Shown piece after piece: positions 43,184-52,257 of a DNA stretch of 64,000 bases. A model generated the notes under the pieces. It saw only the letters and a program-made list of their open reading frames with translations. It was not told the DNA's origin and made no database searches. Position numbers and translations under genes: made by a program. The stretch is taken from positions 1 to 64,000 of the forward strand of contig NZ_JAKGBU010000009.1 in assembly GCF_021555155.1 (NCBI RefSeq), read 5' to 3'. Origin of the DNA: Rhizobium alarense (GTDB lineage: Bacteria; Pseudomonadota; Alphaproteobacteria; Rhizobiales; Rhizobiaceae). Positions within the stretch are counted from its first letter, which is position 1, and each line of letters starts with the position of its first letter.

Positions 43184-43925
43184 GCAGCGTTTCCTCTGTG
43201 GCTCCGCCCAGATAATGCTCGCCGAGGGCCGCGTGCCGGGCCATTTCCCGGGCCTCTCCGTGCTGGCGCACCCGCCCCGTGTTGAGGAGATAGGCGTAGT
43301 CGCCGCATTCCAGCGCGAGCTGCACGTTCTGCTCGACGAGCAGGACGGAAATGCCCGTCGTCGACAGGTCGAGGATGATGCGGAATATCTGGTGGACGAT
43401 CTTCGGTGCAAGGCCGAGCGAGGGCTCGTCGAGCATCAGGAGCTTCGGCTCCGCCATCAGCGCGCGGCCGATGGCGAGCATCTGCTGCTGGCCCCCGGAC
43501 ATACGGCTCGCCATGCCGTTGCGCCGTTCCCTGAGGACCGGGAAGAGATCGAAGACCTCGGAGCGCAGCGCCTCGAAGCTCTTGCCGGCCCGGCCGATAT
43601 GGGCCGCCACGAGGTTTTCCTCGACGGTCAGCCGCTGGAAGATCTGCCGCCCCTCCGGGCAATGCGTGAGGCCCATGCGCACCACCTGTTCCGGCCGAGC
43701 GCCCGTGATGTCGCGCCCGTCGAAATGGATGGAGCCGGCCGTCGGCCGTGCGACGCCGGATATGGAGTTGAGCAGCGTCGTCTTGCCGGCGCCGTTCGGC
43801 CCCAGGATCACGACGATTTCCCGGTCGTCGACCTCCAGGTCTATGCCGTCAAGGACGCTGACGCGCCCGTATCCCGAGCTGAGCCCGGCGAGCTTCAGCA
43901 GCGGCCCGGATTTCGTCGATGTCAT
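43176..43925 (-). CDS. Branched-chain-type ABC ATPase LivF-like
   Basis: The 249-residue ATPase has Walker A GPNGAGKTT, signature MSGGQQQMLAIGRAL and Walker B LLMLDEPSLGLAPK. It is a standard LivF. I use the ATG at 43925, which overlaps the 3' end of livG by 77 bp; an upstream TTG at 43946 would lengthen the overlap. It works with LivG, LivH, LivM and the binding protein. Confidence 0.93.
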   Translation of the reverse strand: MTSTKSGPLLKLAGLSSGYGRVSVLDGIDLEVDDREIVVILGPNGAGKTTLLNSISGVARPTAGSIHFDGRDITGARPEQVVRMGLTHCPEGRQIFQRLTVEENLVAAHIGRAGKSFEALRSEVFDLFPVLRERRNGMASRMSGGQQQMLAIGRALMAEPKLLMLDEPSLGLAPKIVHQIFRIILDLSTTGISVLLVEQNVQLALECGDYAYLLNTGRVRQHGEAREMARHAALGEHYLGGATEETLHV

Positions 43926-44679
43926 TGGCGGTCCCCAGATAGGCAAGTTGAACGTCGGCGCTCGCCTGCACCTCGGCCGGCGTGCCCTGGAAGAGGAGTT
44001 TGCCGTGGTGCATGACCACGATCCGGTCGCACAGCGCCATCACGAGGTCCATGTCGTGTTCGACGACGATCATGACACGCTCCGGCGAGCGCAGTTCGGC
44101 AAGCTTGGCAGTAAGCTCGACCGTCTCGTGATGGTTGAGGCCGGCTGCCGGCTCGTCGAGCAACAGCACGCGCGGGTGCGTCACCAGCGCCCGGGCAATT
44201 TCCAGCATGCGCTGGCGACCGTAGGGAAGGCTGCCGGCTTCCGCGTCCGCATAGGTCTGCAGATTGAAGAAACGCAGGATCTCCATACAGGCCGAGCGCC
44301 GTTCGGCGACGCGGGCGCGGCCGTAGGGCGGCCACAGCACCTCCTTCCAGGCGTGGTGTGCCTCGGAGGGATAGTAGCAGACCTCAAGGTTCTCCAGTGC
44401 CGTCATCTGGTCGAAGAGGCGGATGTTCTGGTAGGTGCGGGCGACGCCGGAATTGGCGATCTCGTGTTTCTTCAGGCCGTCGAGGCGCCGGCCGTCGAGC
44501 AGGATCGCGCCGCCCGAGACGGTGTAGGAACCGGCCGTCATGTTGATCAGCGTCGATTTGCCGGCGCCGTTCGGACCGATGATGCCATGGATGAGGCCGG
44601 GCGCGAATTCGGTCGAGACATCGTCGATCGCGACATTCGCGCCGTACTGCTTGCGGAGATTCTGGAAGACGACGGTCAT
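43849..44679 (-). CDS. Branched-chain-type ABC ATPase LivG-like
   Basis: The 276-residue ATPase has Walker A GPNGAGKST, signature LPYGRQRMLEIARAL (a PYG variant of LSGGQ, common in LivG proteins) and Walker B VLLLDEPAAGLNHHE. Beyond the usual end (VQLAYLG) it continues for 28 basic and acidic residues into the livF reading frame. The ATG at 44679 overlaps the livM stop by 4 bp. Confidence 0.93.
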   Translation of the reverse strand: MTVVFQNLRKQYGANVAIDDVSTEFAPGLIHGIIGPNGAGKSTLINMTAGSYTVSGGAILLDGRRLDGLKKHEIANSGVARTYQNIRLFDQMTALENLEVCYYPSEAHHAWKEVLWPPYGRARVAERRSACMEILRFFNLQTYADAEAGSLPYGRQRMLEIARALVTHPRVLLLDEPAAGLNHHETVELTAKLAELRSPERVMIVVEHDMDLVMALCDRIVVMHHGKLLFQGTPAEVQASADVQLAYLGTANDIDEIRAAAEARRAQLGIRARQRP

Positions 44680-45671
44680 TTTCCGATGAGCCTCCGGAAG
44701 AACTGGCCGGGGCCGAAGGTCCGCGGCACGAGACCGCCGGGGCGGATGATGATCAGCGCGATCATCAGGAGGCCCAGGAAAAGGATACGCCATTCCGCGA
44801 ACTCGCGCAGCACCTCCGGCAGCAGGATGAGGATCGCTGCGCCCGCGACGATTCCGAGGATGTTTCCGATGCCGCCGATGACGATCATCAGCACGATCAG
44901 CACGGATTCCTGCAGGGTGAAGCTCTCCGGGCTGACGAAACGCTGCGAGGCGGCGAAGATCACGCCCGCGATGGAACCGATCGTCGCCGAGGTTGCGAAA
45001 GCGGCGAGCTTGGCGTTCGTGGTGTTGATGCCGATGCCGCGCGCCGCGTCCTGGTCCTCGCGGATTGCCGCCCAGGCCTTGCCGAGGATCGAGTGCTCCA
45101 TGCGCCAGACGACGACAGCGGTCAGGATCACGGTCACGACCAGCAGCCAGTAGATTTCGCCCGGCCGGGCGATCTCGAGACCGGCGATCGATGCCTTGTC
45201 GAGCCGCGCGATGCCTTGCGGTCCGCCGGTCAGCCAGTCGAGATTGTTGATGACGATGCGGATGATCTCGCCGAAGCCGAGGGTCACGATGGCGAGGTAG
45301 TCGCCGCGCAACTTGAGCACCGGCATGCCGAGCAGGATGCCTGTCAGCATGCCGAGCAAGGCGGCTATGACGACGATGAGAAGAAACGGAAGGTGCAGGT
45401 CGAGCTGAGGGCTCGCCAGCAGACCGTAGGTATAGGCGCCGACCGCATAAAACGCGACGAAGCCGAGGTCGAGCAGGCCGGCATAGCCGATGACGATGTT
45501 AAGGCCGATGCCGAGCAGGATGTAGATCAGCAGGCCGTTGACGACGCGGACATAATAATTCGGCAAGAAGGGGGTTGTGAGGAGGAGCGCGATGGCCAGC
45601 GCGAAGAAAAGGAAAGGCAGCAGCCGGGCGACGCGCGGCGCTGCCTTGACGGTTGTCTCGACGGCGGACAT
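44676..45671 (-). CDS. Branched-chain-type ABC permease LivM-like
   Basis: The 331-residue permease has about nine helices. It shows the LivM text LNIVIGYAGLLDLGFVAFYAVGAY near residue 60, LAIVTLGFGEIIRIVINN at about 150, and AIREDQDAARGIGINTTNAKL in the coupling region. It shares one base with the livH stop. It forms the channel with LivH. Confidence 0.95.
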   Translation of the reverse strand: MSAVETTVKAAPRVARLLPFLFFALAIALLLTTPFLPNYYVRVVNGLLIYILLGIGLNIVIGYAGLLDLGFVAFYAVGAYTYGLLASPQLDLHLPFLLIVVIAALLGMLTGILLGMPVLKLRGDYLAIVTLGFGEIIRIVINNLDWLTGGPQGIARLDKASIAGLEIARPGEIYWLLVVTVILTAVVVWRMEHSILGKAWAAIREDQDAARGIGINTTNAKLAAFATSATIGSIAGVIFAASQRFVSPESFTLQESVLIVLMIVIGGIGNILGIVAGAAILILLPEVLREFAEWRILFLGLLMIALIIIRPGGLVPRTFGPGQFFRRLIGK

Positions 45672-46621
45672 CAGAACTCCCTCTTGTAGACCATGCTCTC
45701 CTCGGAGACCGGCTCGCCAAGGAGACCGGCCGGCTTCACGAGCAGAACGAGGATGAGGATCGCGAAGGCGAGCACGTCGCGATATTCGGTGCCCAGCAGG
45801 CCGCCGGAGAGCGTGGGGAGCAATGCGGTGCCGGCCACCTCCACGAAGGCGAGGATATAGGCGCCGAGCATGGCGCCGGGGATCGAGCCTATGCCGCCGA
45901 GGATTGCCGCGGTGAACGCCTTGAGGCCGATGACGGCGCCCATGGTGGGGGTCATGATGCCGTAGTAGCTCGCATAGAGGATGCCGCCGGCGGCGCCGAG
46001 AAGCGGCCCGGAAAAGAACACCATGGAGATCGCGAGATTGACGTTAATGCCGAGCAGTTGCGCCGTGGACCGGCTTTCCGACACGGCACGCACGATGATG
46101 CCGATCTTGCTGCGGTTGACGAGCGTATAGAGCGCGAACATCAGCAGGAAGGCCGCGACCAGGATGCCGATCTGCACCGACGTCACCGTGCCACCGAGGA
46201 TAGTGTAGCGCTCTGCGGGGAAGAAATTCGGGAAGGCAACGGGCTGCGGCCCGGCGAGGATTTGTATGCCGGTCACGAGCGAGAGCGACACGCCGAGCGA
46301 CGAGAGCATCGGCGCAAGCCTGGTCGAGGAGCGCAGCGGCTTGTAGGCGAGCCGTTCGATGCCGACGCCGATGAAGCCGATGCCGATGACGGCGGCGAAG
46401 AAGGCCAGCGTGAGTGCAAAGGCGCCGGCCGCTCCGATGTCGCCGACGAGCACCGTCAGCACGAGGAAGGCGGCGTAGGCGCCGAGCATGAACATTTCGC
46501 CGTGGGCGAAGTTGATCATGCGCAGCACGCCGTAGACCATGGTATAGCCGAGCGCGATCAGAGCGTAGATCGAGCCGATGGTCAGCGCATTGACGGTCTG
46601 TTGAATGAAGGTTCCCAGCAT
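45671..46621 (-). CDS. Branched-chain-type ABC permease LivH-like
   Basis: The 316-residue permease starts MLGTFIQQTVNALTIGSIYA and has the LivH landmarks LGYTMVYGVLRMINFAHGEM and AVIGLKAFTAAILGGIGSIPG. About eight helices are predicted. It lies 147 bp after the binding-protein gene, with a hairpin between them. The transporter family carries amino acids, but related systems carry amides, aromatics and other small solutes. Confidence 0.95.
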   Translation of the reverse strand: MLGTFIQQTVNALTIGSIYALIALGYTMVYGVLRMINFAHGEMFMLGAYAAFLVLTVLVGDIGAAGAFALTLAFFAAVIGIGFIGVGIERLAYKPLRSSTRLAPMLSSLGVSLSLVTGIQILAGPQPVAFPNFFPAERYTILGGTVTSVQIGILVAAFLLMFALYTLVNRSKIGIIVRAVSESRSTAQLLGINVNLAISMVFFSGPLLGAAGGILYASYYGIMTPTMGAVIGLKAFTAAILGGIGSIPGAMLGAYILAFVEVAGTALLPTLSGGLLGTEYRDVLAFAILILVLLVKPAGLLGEPVSEESMVYKREF

Positions 46622-46729
46622 GGGCGTCCCCTCCGTTGGGCCCGGCGCGAAGGGCGCGCGGGATGACGAGGGATAGGAATGCGCGGCCGGTCAGGAAAGG
46701 CAAGCCATGCCGACAGCGCGACGGCGTCG

Positions 46730-46752
46730 CCGGCCGGCATCATGCCGACCGG
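46730..46752 (-). repeat. Intercistronic hairpin between the binding protein and livH
   Basis: CCGGCCGGCAT, one base, and ATGCCGACCGG form an 11-bp stem with one mismatch, in the 147-bp gap after the binding-protein stop. No T-run follows. It may protect the upstream mRNA from 3' decay and so raise binding-protein levels. Confidence 0.5.
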
Positions 46753-46768
46753 ACGACGGGTCGGGGCC

Positions 46769-47878
46769 TTACTTCTGTCCGATCAGGACGAAGGCCTTGC
46801 CTTCCACCTTGTAGAGGTAGGACGGAGCCACCTTGAGTTCGCCGGTCTCGTCGAATTCCAGTTCGCCGACGGCGGTCTTCACCTTCACGGCGTGCAGGGC
46901 GTCGTTCATCTCCTCGCGGCTGAAGCCCGCGGCGGATTTGATCACCGCCTCGAGGATCTGGCCCTGGACATAGCCGTAGATCGAATAGGGACCGGCGTCC
47001 TCGCCATACTTCTCCTTGTAGAGCCTGGCGAACTCGGCGATCTCCGGCGAGGCGTCCATCGGCGGCACCTGGATGGCGACCAGCGAACCCTGGACATTGG
47101 CTTCGCCTGCCTGGTCGATGTATTCCGGCGTGTAGCCGCCGTCCGGGACGAGGAGGGTGGCCGTGACGCCCTGCTCGTGCATCTGTTTCGCGAAGAGCGA
47201 GAGCTGCGGCATGACGGCGCCGAGATAGATGACGTCCGGCGCCTTCGCCTTGATCTGCGCGAGAACAGCCGTGAAATCCACGTCGGTCGGTGCGACGGAG
47301 AGGGTATCGAGGAGCTGGCCGCCGCCCTCGACGAAGTTCTTGCCGAAGATTTCCGAAATGCCCTGGCCGAACACCTGCTTGTCGTTGACCACAATCGCGG
47401 TCTTCGCGCCAAGCTCCTTGAGCGCGTATTCGGCCGGCAGGAGCGCGCCGGCGAGATCGTTGGCGACAGGGCGGACCATGAACTTGTAGCCCTGCTGCGT
47501 CAGGGTCGGGTTCGAGCCGAAGGTCATCGTCGGCAGCGAGCAGTCCTCGTAGATCGGCAGGGTTGACTGGGCAACACCGGAATTGAAGTTCACGAGGCCG
47601 ATAACGACGTCGTCATCGTCGCAAAACTTCTGGGCGACGAGCGTGCCTTCACGCGGGTCGGCCTTGTCGTCCTGTTGATTGTACTTGACCGTCGTGCCGT
47701 TGACGCCGCCGGCGGCGTTGAGCTTGTCCCAGTAGAGCATGAAGCCCTTGTGCCAGGTCGTGCCAAAATAGGCCTGAGGACCGGAGAGCGGACCGGAGAG
47801 GCCGATGGTGATCTCGTCGGCAAAAGACGGGGTGGCGATCAGCGACATGCCGAGGCAGAGCGAGGTGACGAACTTCAT
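46769..47878 (-). CDS. Liv-type periplasmic binding protein
   Basis: The 369-residue protein starts with a Sec signal peptide (MKFVTSLCLGMSLIATPSFA, cleavage before DEI). It continues as a Peripla_BP_6 protein: ITIGLSGPLSGPQAYFGTTW, GLVNFNSGVAQSTLPIYEDC, VRPVANDLAGALLPAEYA and VIYLGAVMPQLSLFAKQM. The ATG at 47878 has AAGGGGA upstream. It is the first gene of the LivHMGF-oxidase operon and has the GntR-type palindrome about 100 bp before its start. Ligand unknown. Confidence 0.94.
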   Translation of the reverse strand: MKFVTSLCLGMSLIATPSFADEITIGLSGPLSGPQAYFGTTWHKGFMLYWDKLNAAGGVNGTTVKYNQQDDKADPREGTLVAQKFCDDDDVVIGLVNFNSGVAQSTLPIYEDCSLPTMTFGSNPTLTQQGYKFMVRPVANDLAGALLPAEYALKELGAKTAIVVNDKQVFGQGISEIFGKNFVEGGGQLLDTLSVAPTDVDFTAVLAQIKAKAPDVIYLGAVMPQLSLFAKQMHEQGVTATLLVPDGGYTPEYIDQAGEANVQGSLVAIQVPPMDASPEIAEFARLYKEKYGEDAGPYSIYGYVQGQILEAVIKSAAGFSREEMNDALHAVKVKTAVGELEFDETGELKVAPSYLYKVEGKAFVLIGQK

Positions 47879-47977
47879 TTGGTTCCCCTTTGTTCGAATC
47901 CTGTTCGATATGGCAGGCCGTTCCGGTCTTCTTGCCGATGAAGACATGGAAGCAGACTATCGGGACGCCGTCAAGAA

Positions 47978-47989
47978 AGTGTCGACACT
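47978..47989. promoter_or_regulatory. GntR-type operator AGTGTCGACACT at the Liv operon
   Basis: A perfect 12-bp palindrome lies between the gntR gene end and the binding-protein start. On the minus strand a TTGAAC lies just upstream and TTGACG just downstream, either of which could be the -35, so the site is close to the promoter. The same palindrome is found at three other promoters of the cluster. Confidence 0.7.
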
Positions 47990-48026
47990 ATTGCGTTCAA
48001 TTTTTGTGCGGGTTACCTTGCCCTTG

Positions 48027-48791
48027 TCAGAACCTGCGGCGCCGTGGCTTTGCGTCGTCGTCGCCAGGAGCGAAAACTTTCAGCAAGGCGTCCTTCAGCG
48101 CCTGCTGCGTTGCGGAGACCGTCATTTCGATATGCTGGCGCAGCAGTTCCACGCCCTGTTCCGTATCCCGCCTCATGGCCGCGTCGACGATGGCGGAATG
48201 CGAGGCCACCTGCCGCTTGTCGTGTGTGCGATGCTCGATCTGGATGCGGCGGATGAAACGGATGCGGGCATTGATCGCCGCCAACTGAGCGACGATTTCC
48301 GGATTGCCGGACAGCTCGGCGATCAGCAGATGGAAGCCCTCGTCCTCGGTCAGGATGATGTCCGGCGGATGATCCTGATAGCCCTCGACAATCGCCTCCC
48401 AATAGGCGCGGAGCCGGTCGAGCTGGTCATCCTCCGCGCGTTCGCACATGAGCCTGAAGGCGGCGCATTCGATGATGGAGCGCAATTCGTAAAGGTCGAG
48501 AAGACCCTCGGTCGAGAGGCTGCGCACGAAGAAGCCGCGGTTCGGCGTCAGCGACACGAAACCTTCGGAGGCGAGCCGGTTCAGCGCCTCGCGGATCGGC
48601 GTGCGGGAAATGCCGAGGCTGCGCGACAGCTGCATCTCGTTGATGCGCTCCTCGGGCTTCAGCTTGAACTCGACGAGGAGCTTGCGGATCGTGTTGTAGG
48701 CCCGTTCGCTGCTGTCGGCGGACCGGCGGCCTTCGGGTTCGCTTCCCGGCAGGCCGTCGGCAATGTCGGTCAAGTCGGATCGTTCGGTCAT
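48027..48791 (-). CDS. GntR-family regulator (FCD subfamily)
   Basis: The 254-residue regulator has an N-terminal winged helix (ERAYNTIRKLLVEFKLKPEE, then LSRSLGISRTPIREALNRLA, residues about 62-81) and a C-terminal FCD domain. That domain shows ELRSIIECAAFRLMCERA, DEGFHLLIAELSGNPEIVAQL and SHSAIVDAAMRRD, with aspartate/histidine metal-site residues. The ATG at 48791 has GGAG upstream. A site close to the shared palindrome precedes its own start, which argues that it is the regulator of the whole cluster and represses itself. Confidence 0.94.
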   Translation of the reverse strand: MTERSDLTDIADGLPGSEPEGRRSADSSERAYNTIRKLLVEFKLKPEERINEMQLSRSLGISRTPIREALNRLASEGFVSLTPNRGFFVRSLSTEGLLDLYELRSIIECAAFRLMCERAEDDQLDRLRAYWEAIVEGYQDHPPDIILTEDEGFHLLIAELSGNPEIVAQLAAINARIRFIRRIQIEHRTHDKRQVASHSAIVDAAMRRDTEQGVELLRQHIEMTVSATQQALKDALLKVFAPGDDDAKPRRRRF

Positions 48792-48820
48792 GAAATCTCC
48801 GGGACGGTTCTGCGGGATCC

Positions 48821-48865
48821 TGTGTCGACAGTTCAATACGCATCCTTTTTCCCTGAGTCGACACG
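48821..48865. promoter_or_regulatory. Paired GntR-type sites between gntR and the ProC-like gene
   Basis: TGTGTCGACAGT (48821-48832) keeps the TGTCGACA core. A second, weaker site at 48854-48865 keeps TCGACAC. Their centres are 33 bp apart, about three helical turns, in the divergent region of gntR and the ProC-like gene. Confidence 0.6.
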
Positions 48866-48925
48866 GGTGGCAAGATTGTCGGACATGACATTCCGCGAAA
48901 GTGCTGCAACGGAGAAGGGCGAACG

Positions 48926-49678
48926 ATGAGTGTCGGAATTCTCGGCGTCGGGCATCTGGCCCAAAGCTTGATCGAAAGCCTGCTGCGATCGGGTCTTCCC
49001 GCCGCCGACATCGTCCTGTCGCCGCGCGGCAAGGCGCCCTCGCTCGCAGACCTTCACCGCCTGCGGCTTGCCGCCGACAACAGGGCGCTGGTGGAAGACA
49101 CGGACCTTGTTCTTCTCGCCGTACGCCCCGAGGATGCGCCGGCCGCGGTCGCCGGACTTCCCTGGCGGGTCGGGCAGGTGGTGGTGTCCGTCTGCGCCGG
49201 CGTTCCTCTTGAAGCCCTTGCCGTTGCTCCGGCCGAGGTGGTTCGCGCCATGCCGCTGACCGCGGCCGCGATTGGTGCCAGCCCGACCGTTTATTTTCCC
49301 GACAACGGCGTGGCCCGCGATCTGATCGGCCGCTTCGGAACGGCCATCCCCCTTGCGAGCGAGGCCGATTTCGAAATCGCGACGGTGAACGCGGCGGTCT
49401 ATGGCTGGGCGCAGGATCTCATCCGGCGCACGGCAGGCTGGTCGGTCGAGCGAGGCGCGGACGCCGCCACCATGCGCCGGCTCGTCGCGCTCACCTTCGT
49501 CGCCGCCGGTCGGATGATGGCGGAGAAGCCGGAGCCCATGGAGGAAATCCTTGCGGACCTCGTCACGCCCGGCGGCATTACCGAGCTCGGCCTCGGCATT
49601 CTCGAAGCCCGCGACCAACCGGGCGCCTGGCAGGCGGCCTGCACGGCCGTCCACCGCCGGCTCGCCGACAGACGGTGA
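48926..49678 (+). CDS. ProC-like NAD(P)-binding reductase
   Basis: The 250-residue protein begins MSVGILGVGHLAQSLIESLL and follows pyrroline-5-carboxylate reductase layout: VLLAVRPEDAPAAV, VVSVCAGVPLEALA and VRAMPLTAAAIGAS-PTVYF. The C-terminal half has AGRMMAEKPEPMEEI and TPGGITELGLGILE, the ProC dimerisation part. It is divergent from gntR. Catabolic placement suggests reduction of a cyclic imine, or a related reaction, rather than proline biosynthesis. This is inference. Confidence 0.88.
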   Translation: MSVGILGVGHLAQSLIESLLRSGLPAADIVLSPRGKAPSLADLHRLRLAADNRALVEDTDLVLLAVRPEDAPAAVAGLPWRVGQVVVSVCAGVPLEALAVAPAEVVRAMPLTAAAIGASPTVYFPDNGVARDLIGRFGTAIPLASEADFEIATVNAAVYGWAQDLIRRTAGWSVERGADAATMRRLVALTFVAAGRMMAEKPEPMEEILADLVTPGGITELGLGILEARDQPGAWQAACTAVHRRLADRR

Positions 49679-49683
49679 GGTTG

Positions 49684-50433
49684 TCACGGCACCGGCGCTG
49701 CGGGATATGTTTGTCCGCCGGCGGCCTGCTCGGTCGGCGACAATGTCAGTTCGGCAATGTCGACGTGCTCGGGAAGGTTGAGCGCCGAGACGAGGACGGA
49801 AGCGATATCTGCCGGCCGCAGCGGCCGCTGATGGGTGTACATGCGCTCGCTCAGAGCGTCGCGGTCGCCGTCGAAGGCCTTCAGGTAGAATTCCGTCTCG
49901 ACGCGCCCGGGAGCGAGTTCCGTCAACCGTACGCCTGTGCCGGCGAGGTCGTAACGCAGGACGCGGCCTGCCTGGGAAAGGCCGGCCTTGGCGGCGGCGT
50001 AGGTGGTTGTGGCGGGAAAGACGGCGGCCGCCGCCGTGCTGGTGAGATTGAAGATATGGCCGCGCCTCTGTGCGATCATGCCCGGCAGAAGGAGACGGAT
50101 GAGCTGAAGCGGGGCCGTCAGGTTGAGAGCCACCACATCCGTCGTCTCTTCCGCCGTCTGCCCGTACAAGGGCTTGACGGAGACGAGGCCGCCGGCATTG
50201 TTGACGAGCACGTCGATTTCGACAGTCGCCAGCGTCTCGGCGATCGTCGCGTGATCGCGCACGTCGGCGACAAGCGGCCGCAGCCGCGGGCCGAGCCGGT
50301 CGGCGAGCGCCCGAAGCGCCGTCGCGTCGCGTGCAAGCGCGTGAACGATCAGCCCCTCCTTAACCAGGGCTTCGGCGATGGCTGCCCCGATGCCCTTCGA
50401 GGCGCCGGTGACGAGGGCGGTCCGGTAGTGCAT
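49684..50433 (-). CDS. SDR-family dehydrogenase
   Basis: The 249-residue SDR has TALVTGASKGIGAAIAEALV, NNAGG, the serine region NLTSTAAA and YAAAKAGLS with the catalytic tyrosine and lysine. It is the last gene of the operon that begins with the E1 alpha gene, 25 bp after the hydroxyacyl-CoA-dehydrogenase-like gene, and its 3' end converges with the ProC-like gene. Substrate unknown. Confidence 0.91.
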   Translation of the reverse strand: MHYRTALVTGASKGIGAAIAEALVKEGLIVHALARDATALRALADRLGPRLRPLVADVRDHATIAETLATVEIDVLVNNAGGLVSVKPLYGQTAEETTDVVALNLTAPLQLIRLLLPGMIAQRRGHIFNLTSTAAAAVFPATTTYAAAKAGLSQAGRVLRYDLAGTGVRLTELAPGRVETEFYLKAFDGDRDALSERMYTHQRPLRPADIASVLVSALNLPEHVDIAELTLSPTEQAAGGQTYPAAPVP

Positions 50434-50458
50434 CGTTCAGATCTCCTTCGCTCGCGGA

Positions 50459-51382
50459 TCAATGCGCGCCGTGGCGGGCGACAGTCCGCAGAATGCCGAC
50501 CAGGCCGGCCTCCCGGGATTCGCGCAAATCCTCCTGGGTGCGGCCACGCACCGCTTCGGCTGTCGACGTGGTGACGGCACGGATGGTCGGCTCGTCGAGC
50601 TTCGCATCGAGAAGCGTGTCCCAGATCGCCTGGTAGGTCGGTCCGTATTTGCGCAGGAAATCCTCCATGCCCGCCGCATTGAGCTGGTTGGAGATGAAGG
50701 AACCCTGCAGCGTCCATTTCGGTCCCGGGCCGTACATGAAGGCGCGATCGACGTCCTCGACCGATGCGACGCCGTCGCGCACCAGCGCGATCGCCTCGCG
50801 CCACATGGCCCCCATCAGACGCAGCGCCAGGTGCCCGGTGATCTCGCGTTTCAGCGTTACCGGCTTCTTGCCGACCGCCTCGTAGACGGAGCGCGCCGTC
50901 GCCATCGCCTTTTCGTCCGTCGCCCTGCCGCCGACGATCTCGACGAGCGGCATCAGGTGGGCCGGATTGAACGGGTGGCCGAGCACGATCCGCCCGGGGA
51001 TGCGGCAGTCGGTCTGCATGTCGGAAACGAGGAGCGCCGAGGAGGAAGAGGCGATGACGACCTCGTCATCCACATGGGTCTCGATCTCGGCGAGCAGAAG
51101 CCGTTTTATGGCGATGTCCTCGGGGCCGCTTTCCTGCACGAAGCCGACGCCGGAAAGCGCTTCCGCCATGGACGGGAAGAGCCGGATCGATCCGGGCGTT
51201 TCGGAAGGCCCCGCCAATGCATCGAGATCGGCCATCAGGCCGGGCAGGGCATCCGTGAAGGCCGCTTCCCGTCCTCCGCCGGGATCATAGGCGCGGACAT
51301 CGTGGCCGGCATGGGCGAAAGCGGCCGCCCAGCGCTGCCCGATGACCCCAAATCCGATGATGCCGATCGACAGCTTGTCCAT
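50459..51382 (-). CDS. 3-hydroxyacyl-CoA dehydrogenase-like NAD enzyme
   Basis: The 307-residue protein has the Rossmann motif GIIGFGVIGQRWAAAF (G10, G12, G15), the HPFNPAHLMPLVEIVGG motif of 3-hydroxyacyl-CoA dehydrogenases, and a short C-terminal domain. The length fits the small-molecule branch (L-carnitine dehydrogenase, lambda-crystallin/L-gulonate dehydrogenase). It would oxidise a 3-hydroxy acid with NAD. The ATG at 51382 has AAGGAG upstream. Carnitine itself is possible but not supported by other genes here. Confidence 0.9.
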   Translation of the reverse strand: MDKLSIGIIGFGVIGQRWAAAFAHAGHDVRAYDPGGGREAAFTDALPGLMADLDALAGPSETPGSIRLFPSMAEALSGVGFVQESGPEDIAIKRLLLAEIETHVDDEVVIASSSSALLVSDMQTDCRIPGRIVLGHPFNPAHLMPLVEIVGGRATDEKAMATARSVYEAVGKKPVTLKREITGHLALRLMGAMWREAIALVRDGVASVEDVDRAFMYGPGPKWTLQGSFISNQLNAAGMEDFLRKYGPTYQAIWDTLLDAKLDEPTIRAVTTSTAEAVRGRTQEDLRESREAGLVGILRTVARHGAH

Positions 51383-51393
51383 GATGCGCTCCT

Positions 51394-52257
51394 TCAGTCC
51401 AGGGCCTTGCGAAAGGCTTCGTTGATGCCGTTCCACGGAATGAGAAGGTCGAGCCAGGCGCCGATGCGTCCCGCGGCAAGGATGGCCTCGTCGATCAGGG
51501 CTCCGAAGGGCAGCCCCGGCTCTTCCATTGCGATCGACAGGCGGAATAGGAGGTCCGGCGTCTGCGCCATGTGGCAGAAGTCGCGCAACCGCGTGGCCGT
51601 CTTGTCGAGTGCGATCGCCGCGGTCTGGCGCAGGACCGTTTCGTCACGCCGGCTGCGCGCCGCGCGCAGCCACCAGAGCAGTTCGTGAAGGACGCGGGCT
51701 TCGGATTCCGCCATGAAGACAGGACCGGCCGGATGCATGATGGCCCGGGAAGTCGTCACGCGGACAATGTCGTCGGGACATGCCGACCAGAGCGCCCGCA
51801 GCGCGGCGACAAGCGTCTCGGGCAGCGGCGACGCCGGGCTTGGCGCCGGTTCGACCGCTCCGGTTGCGGCCAGCGTTCCGGTCAGCATGCGTCTGCCCGC
51901 CTCGCGCCTGAGCGTGGCCGCGAGTGCGGCGATGCCGTCGACCGGTGCGTCCAGATGGCCGAGCACGGTGATCTCGGCGTTCTCGGCCTGCAGCGGCGCG
52001 AAGGTGATTTCGAGGAACTGCCGCACCGGCCAGTAAATGAATGCGCCGGCTTCGGCCGCGAGCACATGGGTCGCGCCCTCGACGTCCTCGACGAAGGGTG
52101 CGTGCCAGTAGATGTGGCTGCCGGCGATTTTGGGCGTGTGCAGCTGCAGCGGCATCGGCAGCGCGGCGACGAGTGCGCGGCATGTGCGCTCCGCGCCGCC
52201 GGCGAGCCGGATCGGCCAACTCTGTCCTTCGGCCGAGAAGAGAAGGTGCATGCTCAT
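51394..52257 (-). CDS. DUF3830/cyclophilin-like protein with a C-terminal extension
   Basis: The 287-residue protein begins MSMHLLFSAEGQSWPIRLAG. Its first 150 residues resemble the cyclophilin-like DUF3830 fold (HTPKIAGSHIYWHAPF, FIYWPVRQFLEITFAPLQAE). The last 110 residues are helical and unlike that family. The ATG overlaps the NIPSNAP stop (ATGA). Family members often sit in catabolic operons, but their reaction is not known. I do not recognise the C-terminal half. Confidence 0.75.
   Translation of the reverse strand: MSMHLLFSAEGQSWPIRLAGGAERTCRALVAALPMPLQLHTPKIAGSHIYWHAPFVEDVEGATHVLAAEAGAFIYWPVRQFLEITFAPLQAENAEITVLGHLDAPVDGIAALAATLRREAGRRMLTGTLAATGAVEPAPSPASPLPETLVAALRALWSACPDDIVRVTTSRAIMHPAGPVFMAESEARVLHELLWWLRAARSRRDETVLRQTAAIALDKTATRLRDFCHMAQTPDLLFRLSIAMEEPGLPFGALIDEAILAAGRIGAWLDLLIPWNGINEAFRKALD

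Noticed and set aside
50459-51382. Calling the hydroxyacyl-CoA-dehydrogenase-like protein L-carnitine dehydrogenase
   Set aside because: Length and motifs would allow it, but no thioesterase, betaine-demethylation or carnitine-transport genes support it.
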